From NCBI RefSeq assembly GCF_900105415.1, contig NZ_FNSM01000001.1:7324001-7388000 (forward strand): a stretch of 64,000 bases of DNA, given 5' to 3'. Below, in pieces: positions 1 through 9,120 of this stretch. The stretch's first letter is position 1. Every line of letters begins with the position of its first letter. A model generated the notes under the pieces. That model was not told the origin of the DNA, searched no databases, and was given only the letters and a program-made list of their open reading frames with translations. A program made the translations under genes and the position numbers. Origin of the DNA: Streptomyces sp. TLI_105. GTDB lineage: Bacteria > Actinomycetota > Actinomycetes > Streptomycetales > Streptomycetaceae.

Positions 1-281
1 ACCTCCACTGGGTCGCCGAGGACGCCGTCCGCGACGCCCAGCGCGCCCTCGACACCTGGTTCCTCTTCTGCGCCACCGACGAGGCCTCGCTGCTCGACCT
101 CAACCACCTGGCGCACGCCCTCTTCGGCGCCCTCCGCTTCGCCGACGCGGCCCGGGTCTTCGAGGCCCTCGGCCCGTACTACACGACCCTCCCGTGGGCC
201 TACCGCACCGCTCACCCGGACGACCGGGCCCTCGCCGAGGAGGTCTTCCTGCGCGCCCGCGCCCGCTGTCTCAGCGGCTGA
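1..281 (+). CDS. hypothetical protein, C-terminal part only
   Basis: The frame is open from base 3 and ends at TGA 279-281, giving the last 92 residues of a gene that begins outside the window. The visible part is helix-rich (many Ala, Leu and Arg residues, with segments such as LNHLAHALFGALRF) and ends in RARCLSG. I do not recognise the family. The GC3 pattern is strong, so it is a real gene end. The permease gene starts 59 bases downstream on the same strand, so the two could be co-transcribed. Confidence 0.7.
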   Translation, partial: LHWVAEDAVRDAQRALDTWFLFCATDEASLLDLNHLAHALFGALRFADAARVFEALGPYYTTLPWAYRTAHPDDRALAEEVFLRARARCLSG

Positions 282-340
282 CGCGCCACCGCGCCCCCTG
301 CTTCCCCCACCCCCGCTCCCCCCCGTCCCCCGGAGGTCCC

Positions 341-1870
341 ATGTCCCGCACCGCCCCCACCGACGCGATACGCAAGCCACCGCCGGCCCAGGACGAGGAG
401 GCGAGACTCAGAGAGCTCGGCTACCAGCCCGTCCTCGCCCGCCGCATGGACGGCTTCGGCAACTTCGCGATCAGCTTCTCCGTCATCTCCGTCCTCTCCG
501 GCTGCATGACCCTCTACGGCTTCGGCCTGGGCACCGGCGGACCCTCCGTCATGCTGTGGGGCTGGGCCGGCGTCGGCCTCTTCGTCCTGTGCGTGGGCCT
601 CGCCCTCGCCGAGGTCACCAGCGCCTACCCCACCTCCGGCGCCCTCTACTACATGGCCGACCGACTCGGCGGGCGCCGCTGGGGCTGGTACACCGGCTGG
701 CTGAACCTGCTCGGTCTGCTCGGCGCCATCGCCGGCATCGACTACGGCGCCGCCCTCTTCACCGGAGCCTTCCTCAACCTCCAGTGGGGCTTCGTGCCCA
801 CGCCGGGCTCCACCTTCCTCGTCTTCCTCGCCATCCTGCTGCTCCACGCCGGACTCAACCTCTTCGGCGTCCGTCTCGTCAGCGTCCTCAACTCGGTCAG
901 CGTCTGGTGGCACCTGATCGGCGTCGCGGTCATCGTCGGCGCGCTGGCCTTCGTCCCCGACCGGCACCAGTCCGTCGAGTTCGTCTTCACCGAGTTCGTC
1001 AACGACACCGGCTGGGCCAACCCGTTCTACGTCGCCGCGATCGGCCTGCTCCTCGCCCAGTACACCTTCTCCGGCTACGACGCCTCGGCCCACCTGTCCG
1101 AGGAGACCTCCAACGCCTCAGTCACCGCCGCCAAGGGCATCGTCCGGTCCATCTGGGTCTCCTGGCTCGCCGGCTTCGCGCTCCTCGCCGGACTCACCTT
1201 CGCGATCCAGGACTACGCGGCCACGCAGAACAGCGCCACCGGCGTCCCGCCCGCCCAGATCTTCCTGGACGCGCTCGGCTCCCGCGGCGCCGCCGCCCTG
1301 CTGCTCGTCGTGATCGTCGCCCAGCTCTTCTGCGGCAACGCCGAGGTGGCCGCCGCCAGCCGCATGGTCTTCGCCTTCAGCCGCGACAACGCCCTTCCCG
1401 GCTCGGCGCTCTGGCGCAAGGTCAGCGGCAGCACCCAGACGCCCGTCCCCGCCGTCTGGCTCGCGGTCGTCGTGGCCGCGCTGCTCGCCGTCCCCTCGCT
1501 GTACTCGGCCACGGCCTACGGTGCCGTCACCGCGATCAACGTCATCGGCATCACCCCCGCGTACGCCATCCCCGTCTACCTGCGGCTGCGCGCCGGAAAC
1601 CGCTTCGTCCCCGGGCCGTGGAGCCTCGGCCGCTGGAGCAGGCCCATCGGCTGGATCGCCGTCGTCTGGGTGGCGTTCGTGACCGTCCTCTTCTGCCTGC
1701 CGCAGAAGTCCCCGGTGAACGTCGACACCATGAACTACGCCGCGATCGCGCTCGTCGTCGTCCTGGTCCTCGCCAGCGTCTGGTGGTACGTCGCCCGTCG
1801 CTCGTACGGCACGCCGACCGCGTACGGAACCGCCCGCGAAGAGGCCGAGATCGCCGAGGGGATCGTCTGA
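341..1870 (+). CDS. APC-superfamily amino acid permease
   Basis: This 509-residue polytopic inner-membrane protein has about 12 hydrophobic segments and matches the amino acid-choline/GABA permease branch of the APC superfamily. The soluble N-terminus is followed by an entry motif (ARRMDGFGNFAISFS), then a first helix with the glycine-rich LGTGGP loop. AEVTSAYPTSGALYY is the conserved APC signature after TM2. Such proteins take up amino acids or amines by ion- or proton-driven symport; the substrate cannot be read from sequence. The frame extends upstream, but ATG 341 is preceded by GGAGG at about 331, which decides the start. A strong hairpin follows the stop. Confidence 0.88.
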   Translation: MSRTAPTDAIRKPPPAQDEEARLRELGYQPVLARRMDGFGNFAISFSVISVLSGCMTLYGFGLGTGGPSVMLWGWAGVGLFVLCVGLALAEVTSAYPTSGALYYMADRLGGRRWGWYTGWLNLLGLLGAIAGIDYGAALFTGAFLNLQWGFVPTPGSTFLVFLAILLLHAGLNLFGVRLVSVLNSVSVWWHLIGVAVIVGALAFVPDRHQSVEFVFTEFVNDTGWANPFYVAAIGLLLAQYTFSGYDASAHLSEETSNASVTAAKGIVRSIWVSWLAGFALLAGLTFAIQDYAATQNSATGVPPAQIFLDALGSRGAAALLLVVIVAQLFCGNAEVAAASRMVFAFSRDNALPGSALWRKVSGSTQTPVPAVWLAVVVAALLAVPSLYSATAYGAVTAINVIGITPAYAIPVYLRLRAGNRFVPGPWSLGRWSRPIGWIAVVWVAFVTVLFCLPQKSPVNVDTMNYAAIALVVVLVLASVWWYVARRSYGTPTAYGTAREEAEIAEGIV

Positions 1871-1887
1871 CGACGGAGCCCGGCCCC

Positions 1888-1920
1888 GGGGGCGTGTCCG
1901 ATCGGATCGGACACGCCCCC
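1888..1920. terminator. bidirectional terminator hairpin
   Basis: GGGGGCGTGTCCGATC is followed after one base by its exact reverse complement, a 16-bp perfect stem. It lies between the converging permease and GntR genes and so can stop transcription from both sides. There is no U-tract, as is usual for Streptomyces terminators. Confidence 0.8.
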
Positions 1921-1951
1921 GTCCGCGTACCGCGGACCGGGCAGGGCGGGG

Positions 1952-2710
1952 TCAGGCGCTGAACTCGTAGGTCCAGGCGGCCGACCGGGCCGAGAAGTCG
2001 ATGTCCGTGATCTCCAGGGCGTGTCCGTGCTGGTCGCTGACGACCCGATGGACGAGCAGCCGGGCCGCGCCGTCGGCCGTCGTCGTGGCCGCGCCGGGCG
2101 GGACGCCGACCGACTCGCGGTGGGTGATCCGCAGTCCCGCCTGGTGCATCCAGTGGTAGAGGAGCCGCAGGTCGGGCTGTCGGCGGCAGTCCCTGCCCCG
2201 GCGGTACCGGGAGAGCTGGGGGATCTCGGCGAGGGCCGGCCGGGAGAACCACGACACCGCCCGCTGGAGCGCCGTCCCGTGCGGTCCGAGGACCGTGTGC
2301 CGGTGGACGAGGGTCGGTTCTCCGGGGGTGAGCAGGAGCCGTGACGCCAGGGGGGTGGGCGGCGGCTCCCAGGTGAGCGAGGCCCGGACGAGCGCCCCGG
2401 CCGCCCGTGGTCCGCCGGGGAACGTCGGCCGGCGGGCCGCGAGGGAGGGGGCGGCCGGCTCGGGTCCGGTCCCGTCGACGGCGGCGAAGGTGCCGCGCCG
2501 GTCGGTGACCACGAGCCTTTCGTCCCTGAGGAGTTGAAGCGCGCTGCGGACGGTCTGCCGGTTGACGTGGTAGCGCTGGGACAGCGTTCGTTCCGACGGG
2601 AGCCGGCTGCCGGGGGAGATGCGCCGCTGGGCGAGGTCCTCGCGCAGGGCGGCGGCGACCCGGAGATAGAGCGGCGTGTCCGCCACCGCCTCGGAATCGG
2701 GCTCGGCCAT
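1952..2710 (-). CDS. GntR-family regulator with UTRA ligand domain (HutC/DasR type)
   Basis: This 252-residue repressor-type protein has an N-terminal winged helix (about residues 14-80, with PLYLRVAAALREDL, PSERTLSQRY and VNRQTVRSALQLL). A UTRA effector-binding domain (about 100-250) follows. ATG 2710 is chosen over a TTG two codons upstream because a GAGAGGG ribosome site sits 6 bases before it. It is divergent from the DUF2252 gene, and a near-perfect HutC/DasR-type operator lies 61 bases upstream of its start, so autoregulation is likely. The small-molecule ligand is unknown; UTRA proteins often bind sugar phosphates, amino acid derivatives or fatty acids. Confidence 0.88.
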   Translation of the reverse strand: MAEPDSEAVADTPLYLRVAAALREDLAQRRISPGSRLPSERTLSQRYHVNRQTVRSALQLLRDERLVVTDRRGTFAAVDGTGPEPAAPSLAARRPTFPGGPRAAGALVRASLTWEPPPTPLASRLLLTPGEPTLVHRHTVLGPHGTALQRAVSWFSRPALAEIPQLSRYRRGRDCRRQPDLRLLYHWMHQAGLRITHRESVGVPPGAATTTADGAARLLVHRVVSDQHGHALEITDIDFSARSAAWTYEFSA

Positions 2711-2770
2711 GATCAACCCTCTCTTTGCTCAGCGTGACGGCATGGGGCGTCTGGGTGATCAATTCCTATC

Positions 2771-2786
2771 ATTGGTCTAAACCATT
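2771..2786. promoter_or_regulatory. dre-like operator for a GntR/HutC regulator
   Basis: ATTGGTCTAAACCATT is an inverted repeat centred in the divergent promoter region between the GntR gene and the DUF2252 gene. It matches the TGGTCTAGACCA core of DasR dre sites and related HutC-family operators, differing at one central base. It could be bound by the neighbouring GntR protein, by the global regulator DasR, or by both. Confidence 0.65.
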
Positions 2787-2893
2787 TAGCCAGACCGGTC
2801 CGGCAGAGTGGCCGAAACGAGCGAGGCGCCTTGTAATGAGATTCCAGGTGACAGGCCGGTCACGTGGCGGCGGAAGAAGGCGGGTGAGGCCGG

Positions 2894-4234
2894 ATGACGA
2901 CACCGTCGGAGCGCGCCGCTCGGGGCAAGGCGGCCCGCAAACGTGTCCCCCGCGCCTCCCACGGACGCTGGATACCCAGCTCACAGCGCCCCGACCCGAT
3001 CGACGTCCTGGAGCGCCAGTCCCTGGACCGGCTCCCCGACCTCGTCCCCCTCCGCTACGGCAGGATGGCGGTCTCCCCCTTCGCCTTCCTGCGCGGCGCC
3101 GCCGCCGTCATGGCCGCCGACCTCGGCGCCGACCGCCACACCGGGCTCACCGTCCAGCTGTGCGGCGACGCCCACCTGCTCAACTTCGGGGTGTACGCCT
3201 CACCCGAACGGACGCTCCTCTTCGACGTGAACGACTTCGACGAGACCCTCCCCGGCCCCTTCGAGTGGGACGTGAAGAGGCTCGCCGCCAGCGTCACCGT
3301 CGCCGCCCTCCAGAACGGCAGCGCCAAGCCCAAGGCCCACCGCGCCGCGCTCGTCGCCGTCGAGTCGTACCGCACGGCCATGCGCCGCCTCGCCGGACTC
3401 GGAGAACTCGCCGTCTGGTACGAGCGGATCACCGCCGACGACCTGCTGCCCCTCGTCCACGGCGGCCAGCGGCCCCGCGTCGTCCGCCGGCTCGAACGGG
3501 CCCGCCGCCGCACCAGCCTCCAGGCCCTCGCCAAGCTCACCGAGACCGACGAGACCGGGAACCGGCACCTCGTGAACGACCCGCCGCTGCTCGAACGCGC
3601 CACGGACATCGACCGGGTCACCCTCGGCAAGATCTTCAGCGACTACCGCAGCTCCCTCGCCGAGGAGCGCCGCGTCCTCCTCGACCGCTACCGCTTCCTC
3701 GACGCGGCCCGCAAGGTCGTCGGAGTCGGCAGCGTCGGCACCCGCTGCTTCGTCCTCCTCCTCGAAGGACGCGACGACACCGACCCGCTCATCCTCCAGG
3801 TCAAGGAGGCCGGCCGCTCCGTCCTGGAGCCGTACCTGGCGCCGACCGCCTACCCCCACCAGGGCCGCCGCGTCGTCTGCGGCCAGCGGCTGACCCAGGC
3901 GGCGAGCGACATCTTCCTCGGCTGGATGACCGGACCCGAGCAACGCCACTTCTACTGGCGGCAGCTGCGCGACATGAAGGGCTCCGCCGAGGTGGAGACC
4001 ATGTCCCCGGCCGCCCTGCGGGACTACGCGCGGCTCTGCGGCCGGGCCCTGGCCCGCGCCCACGCCCGCTCGGGCGACCGCATCGCCATCGCCGCCTACC
4101 TCGGCGGCTCGGACGTCTTCGACCGCGCCGTGGCCGACTTCGCGCTCGCCTACGCCGGACAGAACGCCGACGACTACGCGGCCCTCGGCGCGGCCATCGC
4201 CGCGGGCATGGTGACGGCGTCCCCGGGCGCCTGA
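2894..4234 (+). CDS. DUF2252 family protein
   Basis: This 446-residue cytoplasmic protein has the DUF2252 hallmarks: RYGRMAVSPFAFLRGAA near residue 55, CGDAHLLNFG near 94, FDVNDFDE near 110, and a C-terminal region containing RALARAHARSGD. The family has a kinase-like fold related to aminoglycoside phosphotransferases, with Asp-rich motifs placed like catalytic and metal-binding residues, but its reaction is not established. Start ATG 2894 follows GGGTGAGG. The operator at 2771 lies 108 bases upstream, so the neighbouring GntR regulator may control it. Confidence 0.85.
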   Translation: MTTPSERAARGKAARKRVPRASHGRWIPSSQRPDPIDVLERQSLDRLPDLVPLRYGRMAVSPFAFLRGAAAVMAADLGADRHTGLTVQLCGDAHLLNFGVYASPERTLLFDVNDFDETLPGPFEWDVKRLAASVTVAALQNGSAKPKAHRAALVAVESYRTAMRRLAGLGELAVWYERITADDLLPLVHGGQRPRVVRRLERARRRTSLQALAKLTETDETGNRHLVNDPPLLERATDIDRVTLGKIFSDYRSSLAEERRVLLDRYRFLDAARKVVGVGSVGTRCFVLLLEGRDDTDPLILQVKEAGRSVLEPYLAPTAYPHQGRRVVCGQRLTQAASDIFLGWMTGPEQRHFYWRQLRDMKGSAEVETMSPAALRDYARLCGRALARAHARSGDRIAIAAYLGGSDVFDRAVADFALAYAGQNADDYAALGAAIAAGMVTASPGA

Positions 4235-4386
4235 ACTGCTCCGAGTGGAGTCCACGAGTGGTGGGGCCGCCCACCCCGACCGCAGGCTGACGACCACAGG
4301 GCCCGCCCGGACCACGCCGTGGCGGGCCGAGCCACGCGGTGTCGTCCCGGCCGGGACGACCGTGGTCCACGGAGAGACCCGATCAC

Positions 4387-6009
4387 ATGACGGAACAAGG
4401 CACCGTACGAGCGCGCGCCCGGCGCCCGTACGGTCGACGACGCTCCCGGGGCGCGCACACCGGACTCGCGCTCCTCGCGGCCGGACTCACCCTTCTGGGC
4501 GCGGCCGGTCCGACCGCCGCGAGTACTCCGGCGGCGGGGACCGCCTCGACACCGGGCGACGCGGTGCCACCGCCCGCCCGCGGGCCCCACCCGGGAGGCC
4601 CGGCGCGGTTCGTGCCCGGCCCCTGCCCGCAGACGCCCGAGCCCGTCCCCGGACGGTGCGGATTCCTGGAGGTGCCCGAGAACCGCTCCCACCGCGGCGG
4701 CCGGACCATCCGGCTGGCCGTCGCGATCATCCCGGCCGCCTCGGCCCACCCGGCCGACGAACCGGTGGTGTTCATGGAAGGGGGACCCGGCGGCGACGCC
4801 TTCGACAGCATCCCCTTCCTCATCGGCTCCGGGGTGAACCGGAACAACGACCTGATCGTCATGGCCCAGCGCGGCGGGCTCCACTCGCAGCCGAACCTCG
4901 CCTGCCCGGAGATCGACCGCTTCAACGTGAAGGCCGTGGGACTGCGTTACGGCGCCCCCTCGACCGGGCGGCTCCTGGTGCGCGCGGCCAAGGAGTGCCG
5001 GCAGCGGCTGACGGCCGCCGGGGCCGACCTGAGCGCCTACAACACCACCGAGAACGCCGCGGACTTCGCCGACCTGCGCAGGGCGCTGCGCATCGACCGG
5101 TGGAACGTCTACGGGTATTCGTACGGCACCGATCTCGCCCTCACCTACCTGCGTCTGCACCCCCAGGGGATCCGCTCGGTGGCGATCGACTCCATCGCAC
5201 CCCCCAAGGTCGTGAACCTGCCGTGGACCTGGGACAGCGCCGCCGAGGGGATCGACGAGATCTTCGCGGCGTGCGAGGCCCAGCCCCGGTGCAAGAGCCG
5301 CTACCCGCACCTGCGGCGGACGCTGGACGAGCAGGTCCGGCGACTGGAGGCGCACCCCCTCACGCTGCTGGCACAGCCCCCGGGGGGCGGGAACCCCGTG
5401 AAGGTCGACCTCGACGGGGGCGCGCTGGTCAACATCCTGGTCGCCAACACCGTCAAGGCCGTCGACGTCCCCGCCGCACTCGACGAACTCGCCCACGGAA
5501 ACCCGGAGCGCTTCGCGCGGGCCCGGGCCTTCGACGTGGCGACCGTCGTCGGCGCCTTCGCCCACGGCCTGACGCAGTCGGTGGCCTGCGCCGAATGGGT
5601 GCCCGGCTACGGGAAGCGCGACCTGCTGAAGGCGGGGCGCCGGAACTTCCCCGGCTGGCCGGACACGGTCCTGGCCCAGGCCCCGCAGCTGCCCTTCGAG
5701 CACGACGTGTGCCGGGCCTGGGACGTCCCGGACCGCACCGCGATCCAGCGGGTGGCCACCTTCAGCAAGGTGCCGACGCTCCTCCTCTCCGGCACCTTCG
5801 ACGCGAAGACCGGCGCGAGCCGGGCCCGGGTCGCGGCCCGCACCCTGCCCCGCTCGACCTCCGTATGGATCCCCGGCATCGGCCACTGGGTGGTTCCCCA
5901 GTCGCCCTGCGCGGCGAGCGTCCTCGCCTCCTTCCTCGCCCGTCCGACCGCGCCCGACACCGGCTGCGTGGCAGGACTCCGGCCCCCACCGTTCACCCTC
6001 ACCCCCTGA
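4387..6009 (+). CDS. secreted alpha/beta hydrolase, S33 (tripeptidyl aminopeptidase-like)
   Basis: This 540-residue exported serine peptidase has a basic N-terminus and a hydrophobic stretch GLALLAAGLTLLGAAG, forming a signal peptide. The S33 landmarks are all present: oxyanion/HGGPG-like EGGPGG, nucleophile elbow GYSYG, acid in SGTFDAKT and histidine in GIGHWV near the C-terminus (TAP-like domain). Relatives release N-terminal di- or tripeptides outside the cell. ATG 4387 has GGAGAG about 10 bases upstream. The next gene starts 15 bases after the stop and encodes a paralogue, so the pair is an operon from tandem duplication. Confidence 0.87.
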   Translation: MTEQGTVRARARRPYGRRRSRGAHTGLALLAAGLTLLGAAGPTAASTPAAGTASTPGDAVPPPARGPHPGGPARFVPGPCPQTPEPVPGRCGFLEVPENRSHRGGRTIRLAVAIIPAASAHPADEPVVFMEGGPGGDAFDSIPFLIGSGVNRNNDLIVMAQRGGLHSQPNLACPEIDRFNVKAVGLRYGAPSTGRLLVRAAKECRQRLTAAGADLSAYNTTENAADFADLRRALRIDRWNVYGYSYGTDLALTYLRLHPQGIRSVAIDSIAPPKVVNLPWTWDSAAEGIDEIFAACEAQPRCKSRYPHLRRTLDEQVRRLEAHPLTLLAQPPGGGNPVKVDLDGGALVNILVANTVKAVDVPAALDELAHGNPERFARARAFDVATVVGAFAHGLTQSVACAEWVPGYGKRDLLKAGRRNFPGWPDTVLAQAPQLPFEHDVCRAWDVPDRTAIQRVATFSKVPTLLLSGTFDAKTGASRARVAARTLPRSTSVWIPGIGHWVVPQSPCAASVLASFLARPTAPDTGCVAGLRPPPFTLTP

Positions 6010-6024
6010 CACGGAGACCGAACG

Positions 6025-7623
6025 ATGTCCCTTCCACCACCCCACCACCGGCGCACCGCGCGACGCCTCCCGGCCGCGCTGGCCGGGGCCACCGCCGGTG
6101 TCCTCGCCGCCGGCCTCGTCGCGGCACCCGCCCACGCCGAGTCCGGCCCGGCCGCGCCGCTCGGCACGCTCGCCCGGACCGCGGGTCACGCCCGCTTCGA
6201 GCCGGGGCCCTGCCCGAGGACCGCCGACCCGATTCCCGCCCTGAAGGACGCCCACTGCGGAACGCTCACCGTCCCCGAGCGGCGTGACCGGCACGGCAAG
6301 GGCCGGGGGCGCAGGATCACCCTCTCCGTGGCGATCATCCCGGCGGCCGCGAAGAAGCATGCGGGTGACCCGATCGTGTGGCTCGCCGGCGGACCCGGCG
6401 ACGACGCGGTCTCGGAGATCCCGATGGCGCTCGCCGGCGGCCTCGACCGCGACCGGGACCTGATCTTCATGTCCCAGCGGGGCACCTACTCGGCCGATCC
6501 GGAGCTCACCTGCCTGAACATCGACCAGTTCAACGCACGCGCCCTCGGCCTCGTCTCCGACGCCCCCTCGACCGGCCGCCTCCACGTCCGGGCGACACGG
6601 GAATGCCACGACCGGCTGGTGCGTCGAGGGGCCGACCTCAGCGCCTACGACGACACGGAGAGCGCCGCCGACTACGCGGACCTGCGCAAGGCGCTCGGCA
6701 TCCGGCAGTGGAACGTGTTCGGCATCTCCTACGGCACCGAGCTGGCGCTGCAGTACATGCGCCTGCACCCGGAAGGCATCCGGTCGGTCGGCATCGACGG
6801 CGTCCTGCCGCCGTCCCTGGCCGGCGGGGCCGTGACCTGGAAGGCCGCACGAGAGGGCTTCGACGGCATCTTCAAGGCCTGCGCGGAACAGCCCGCCTGC
6901 AACTCCCGCCATCCGCACCTGAAGGCCACCTTCGAGCGCCTCGTCGTCGACCTCGAAGCCCGACCCGCCTCCACCACCGTCACGGTGCCCGGTCAGGCGG
7001 CGCCGGTGAAGGTCGTGATCGACGGCGGGACCCTGGTGACCTGGCTGACCTTCGCCTCCCACCTGGCGGAGGGAGTGCCCCGCTCCATCGACGAACTCGC
7101 CCACGGCAACCCGCGGCGGATCGCCGAGCAGCTTGCCGGGGGCAAGTACAGCCCGGCGGCCATGGGCCGGGTGTCCCACGGCCTCGCCTTCGGCATCTTC
7201 TGCAGCCAGTGGACCCCGTACGAGAGCGAGGCCGACGTGATCCGGGGAGGCCGGCGCGCCTTCCCGTCGTTCCCCCGCTCGATCCTCGCCAACGCCCCGC
7301 AGCTCGCCTGGCTCCACCAGGACTGCCGAGCCTGGGACGTCCCCCCGGCGGACCCCTCGATCAGGGACCGGACGTACAGCGACATCCCGACCCTCGTCCT
7401 GTCCGGCGGCTTCGACTCCCAGACCGCGCCGAGCAACGGCGCGTACGTCGGACGCACGCTGAGCCGGTCCACCGTCGTCACGGTGCCCTACGTCGCCCAC
7501 GTGGTCTTCGCCGACTCGAAGTGCGCGCAGACGATGACCGTCTCCTTCTTCGACCGCCCGACCGCACCGGACACCGGCTGTCTCGCGGGCCTCAAGCCGC
7601 CCACGTTCGAGATCGGCACGTGA
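6025..7623 (+). CDS. secreted alpha/beta hydrolase, S33 peptidase paralogue
   Basis: This 532-residue protein is colinear with the preceding one: signal peptide ending near APAHA-ES, glycine-rich AGGPGDD (in place of GGPGG), nucleophile GISYG, acid in SGGFDSQT and histidine in VPYVAHVV. Both share the RPTAPDTGC sequence near the C-terminus. The last G of the oxyanion motif is replaced by D, so specificity or activity may differ from the first copy. ATG 6025 follows GGAGACCGAACG. A strong hairpin follows the stop. Confidence 0.87.
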   Translation: MSLPPPHHRRTARRLPAALAGATAGVLAAGLVAAPAHAESGPAAPLGTLARTAGHARFEPGPCPRTADPIPALKDAHCGTLTVPERRDRHGKGRGRRITLSVAIIPAAAKKHAGDPIVWLAGGPGDDAVSEIPMALAGGLDRDRDLIFMSQRGTYSADPELTCLNIDQFNARALGLVSDAPSTGRLHVRATRECHDRLVRRGADLSAYDDTESAADYADLRKALGIRQWNVFGISYGTELALQYMRLHPEGIRSVGIDGVLPPSLAGGAVTWKAAREGFDGIFKACAEQPACNSRHPHLKATFERLVVDLEARPASTTVTVPGQAAPVKVVIDGGTLVTWLTFASHLAEGVPRSIDELAHGNPRRIAEQLAGGKYSPAAMGRVSHGLAFGIFCSQWTPYESEADVIRGGRRAFPSFPRSILANAPQLAWLHQDCRAWDVPPADPSIRDRTYSDIPTLVLSGGFDSQTAPSNGAYVGRTLSRSTVVTVPYVAHVVFADSKCAQTMTVSFFDRPTAPDTGCLAGLKPPTFEIGT

Positions 7624-7630
7624 GCTGAGG

Positions 7631-7667
7631 CGAGGGGCGGCGGTGGCAGGTCCACCGCCGCCCCTCG
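7631..7667. terminator. terminator hairpin
   Basis: CGAGGGGCGGCGGTGG and its exact reverse complement enclose a 5-base loop just after the second S33 peptidase gene. It ends the peptidase operon. Confidence 0.75.
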
Positions 7668-7688
7668 CCCTCCAGGGGGTGTCTGACG

Positions 7689-7712
7689 ATCCCCCGCGGC
7701 GTCGCGGGGGAT
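7689..7712. terminator. second hairpin, for the minus-strand gene
   Basis: ATCCCCCGCG and its reverse complement form a 10-bp stem with a 4-base loop, 14 bases beyond the stop of the flavoprotein gene on the minus strand. It is the likely terminator for that gene and a back-up for the opposing operon. Confidence 0.6.
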
Positions 7713-7725
7713 TGCCGGCCGCCCC

Positions 7726-9120
7726 CTAGCCGTCCGTACGGCGCAGCGGCGGTTCGGCCGGGGTCGCGTGGACCGGGCCGAAGAGCACCGCCCGTGCCAC
7801 GGCGGGGGCGAACAGGACCGTCATCGGGGCGGTGAGGGTGATCGCCCTGCGGAAGGCCGCACCGACGACCGGGTCGCCCGCCGCCCGCTCCTGCAGCCGG
7901 CTCATGTACCAGCCGACCGCCTTGTCCAGCGCGCCGGGGGCGTCCGCGCCGCCGACAGCGCCGGGCATCTTCTTGTCGGCGCCCGTCGAGATGTCCCACG
8001 CCTGCCGGGAGGCGTCGAGGAGGGCGCGCTGCACCTGCCGGGTGGTCGGGGTGCGCTTCGGGTCGGCGAGCGCCCGGCGCAGGGCGACGGCGGAGATCGC
8101 CGCCACCGCCATGCCCTGTCCGTAGACCGGGTTGAAGGCGCAGAGCGCGTCGCCGGTGGCGAGGAAACCGGCCGGACGGCGGCCCGGACGGTCGTACCGG
8201 CGCCGGATGTTGGCGGTCTTGCGGAAGCCGTACACCGGGGACACCGGCTCCGCCCGGGCCAGCCAGTCGCTGATCAGCGGGTGCGGCATCCGCTTCGCGA
8301 ACTCCTCGAACGCGCCCTCCTCCGTGGGCGGTTCATTGCCCCGGAGCCCCGAGAGGGTCACGAGGTGCGTCCCGTCGCCGACGGGCAGTACGACGGCCCC
8401 GTACTCCTGCTCGGGGTTGGGCACGATGAAGTAGCCCATGGCGTCGCTGTCCAGCACCCCGTCCGGAGCGCGGTAGACCCGGGTGCCGTAGGCGAGACCG
8501 GTGTCGATGGTCTCCTCGTGCGGCGCCTCGGCGCCGATCGCCGCCAGCCAGTCCGCCGCCTTCGTCGACCTGCCGGAGGCGTCGACGACCAGATCGGCCT
8601 CCAGGACACGGGTCTCCTTCTCGGCCCCCGCGCCGCGCTCGCGCAGCCGGACGCCCCGGACGCGCGAGGAGTCGCCGGTCAGGCCCACCGTCTCGTGGCC
8701 CTCGACCAGTTCGATCCGAGGATCGGCGAACACCCGCTGTCGCACCAGCCATTCGAGCTGCGGGCGCGGGCCCGAGTAGAAGTGGGCGGTGGCGGGCAGC
8801 CGGTGCATCCATCTGCCGTTCTGCCACTGCACCATGTCCTCGGGCACGCCCACCCTGGGCGCGCCGAGCTCGCGCAGCTCCTCCATGAACCCCGGGAGCA
8901 GTTCGTCGTACGCCTCCTGTCCGCCCGCGATGAGCACGTGCAGGTGCCGGCCCTGCGGGACGCCCGGCCGGGCGTCGGGCCCCTCCGGGTAGCGGTCGCG
9001 CTCGACGACCGTCACCTTCTCGGCGTGCTCGGCGAGTACCCGAGCGGCAAGCAGTCCAGCGAGACTTCCCCCGATGACCACCGCGTGACGTGTCGCGCGG
9101 CGCTCCAAGTCGTCGGCCAT
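7726..9120 (-). CDS. FAD-dependent oxidoreductase / monooxygenase-like
   Basis: This 464-residue flavoprotein begins with a Rossmann dinucleotide motif (VVIGGSLAGLLAARVLAEH) and ERDRYP, the acid at the end of strand 2 that binds the FAD ribose. A second FAD segment, ATGDALCAFNPVYGQGM, lies near residue 300. This matches the 2-polyprenyl-6-methoxyphenol/aromatic hydroxylase-like group often seen in Streptomyces tailoring steps. ATG 9120 has a weak AGGGCGG upstream; the frame is open further upstream but without a site. The substrate is unknown. A PadR regulator lies upstream on the same strand, separated by 303 non-coding bases. Confidence 0.82.
   Translation of the reverse strand: MADDLERRATRHAVVIGGSLAGLLAARVLAEHAEKVTVVERDRYPEGPDARPGVPQGRHLHVLIAGGQEAYDELLPGFMEELRELGAPRVGVPEDMVQWQNGRWMHRLPATAHFYSGPRPQLEWLVRQRVFADPRIELVEGHETVGLTGDSSRVRGVRLRERGAGAEKETRVLEADLVVDASGRSTKAADWLAAIGAEAPHEETIDTGLAYGTRVYRAPDGVLDSDAMGYFIVPNPEQEYGAVVLPVGDGTHLVTLSGLRGNEPPTEEGAFEEFAKRMPHPLISDWLARAEPVSPVYGFRKTANIRRRYDRPGRRPAGFLATGDALCAFNPVYGQGMAVAAISAVALRRALADPKRTPTTRQVQRALLDASRQAWDISTGADKKMPGAVGGADAPGALDKAVGWYMSRLQERAAGDPVVGAAFRRAITLTAPMTVLFAPAVARAVLFGPVHATPAEPPLRRTDG

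Noticed and set aside
4174..7500. A minus-strand frame open for more than 1,100 codons opposite the two S33 peptidase genes
   Set aside because: It mirrors the high-GC third positions of two genes with complete catalytic motifs and signal peptides; its translation is low-complexity Gly/Arg/Val sequence without motifs.
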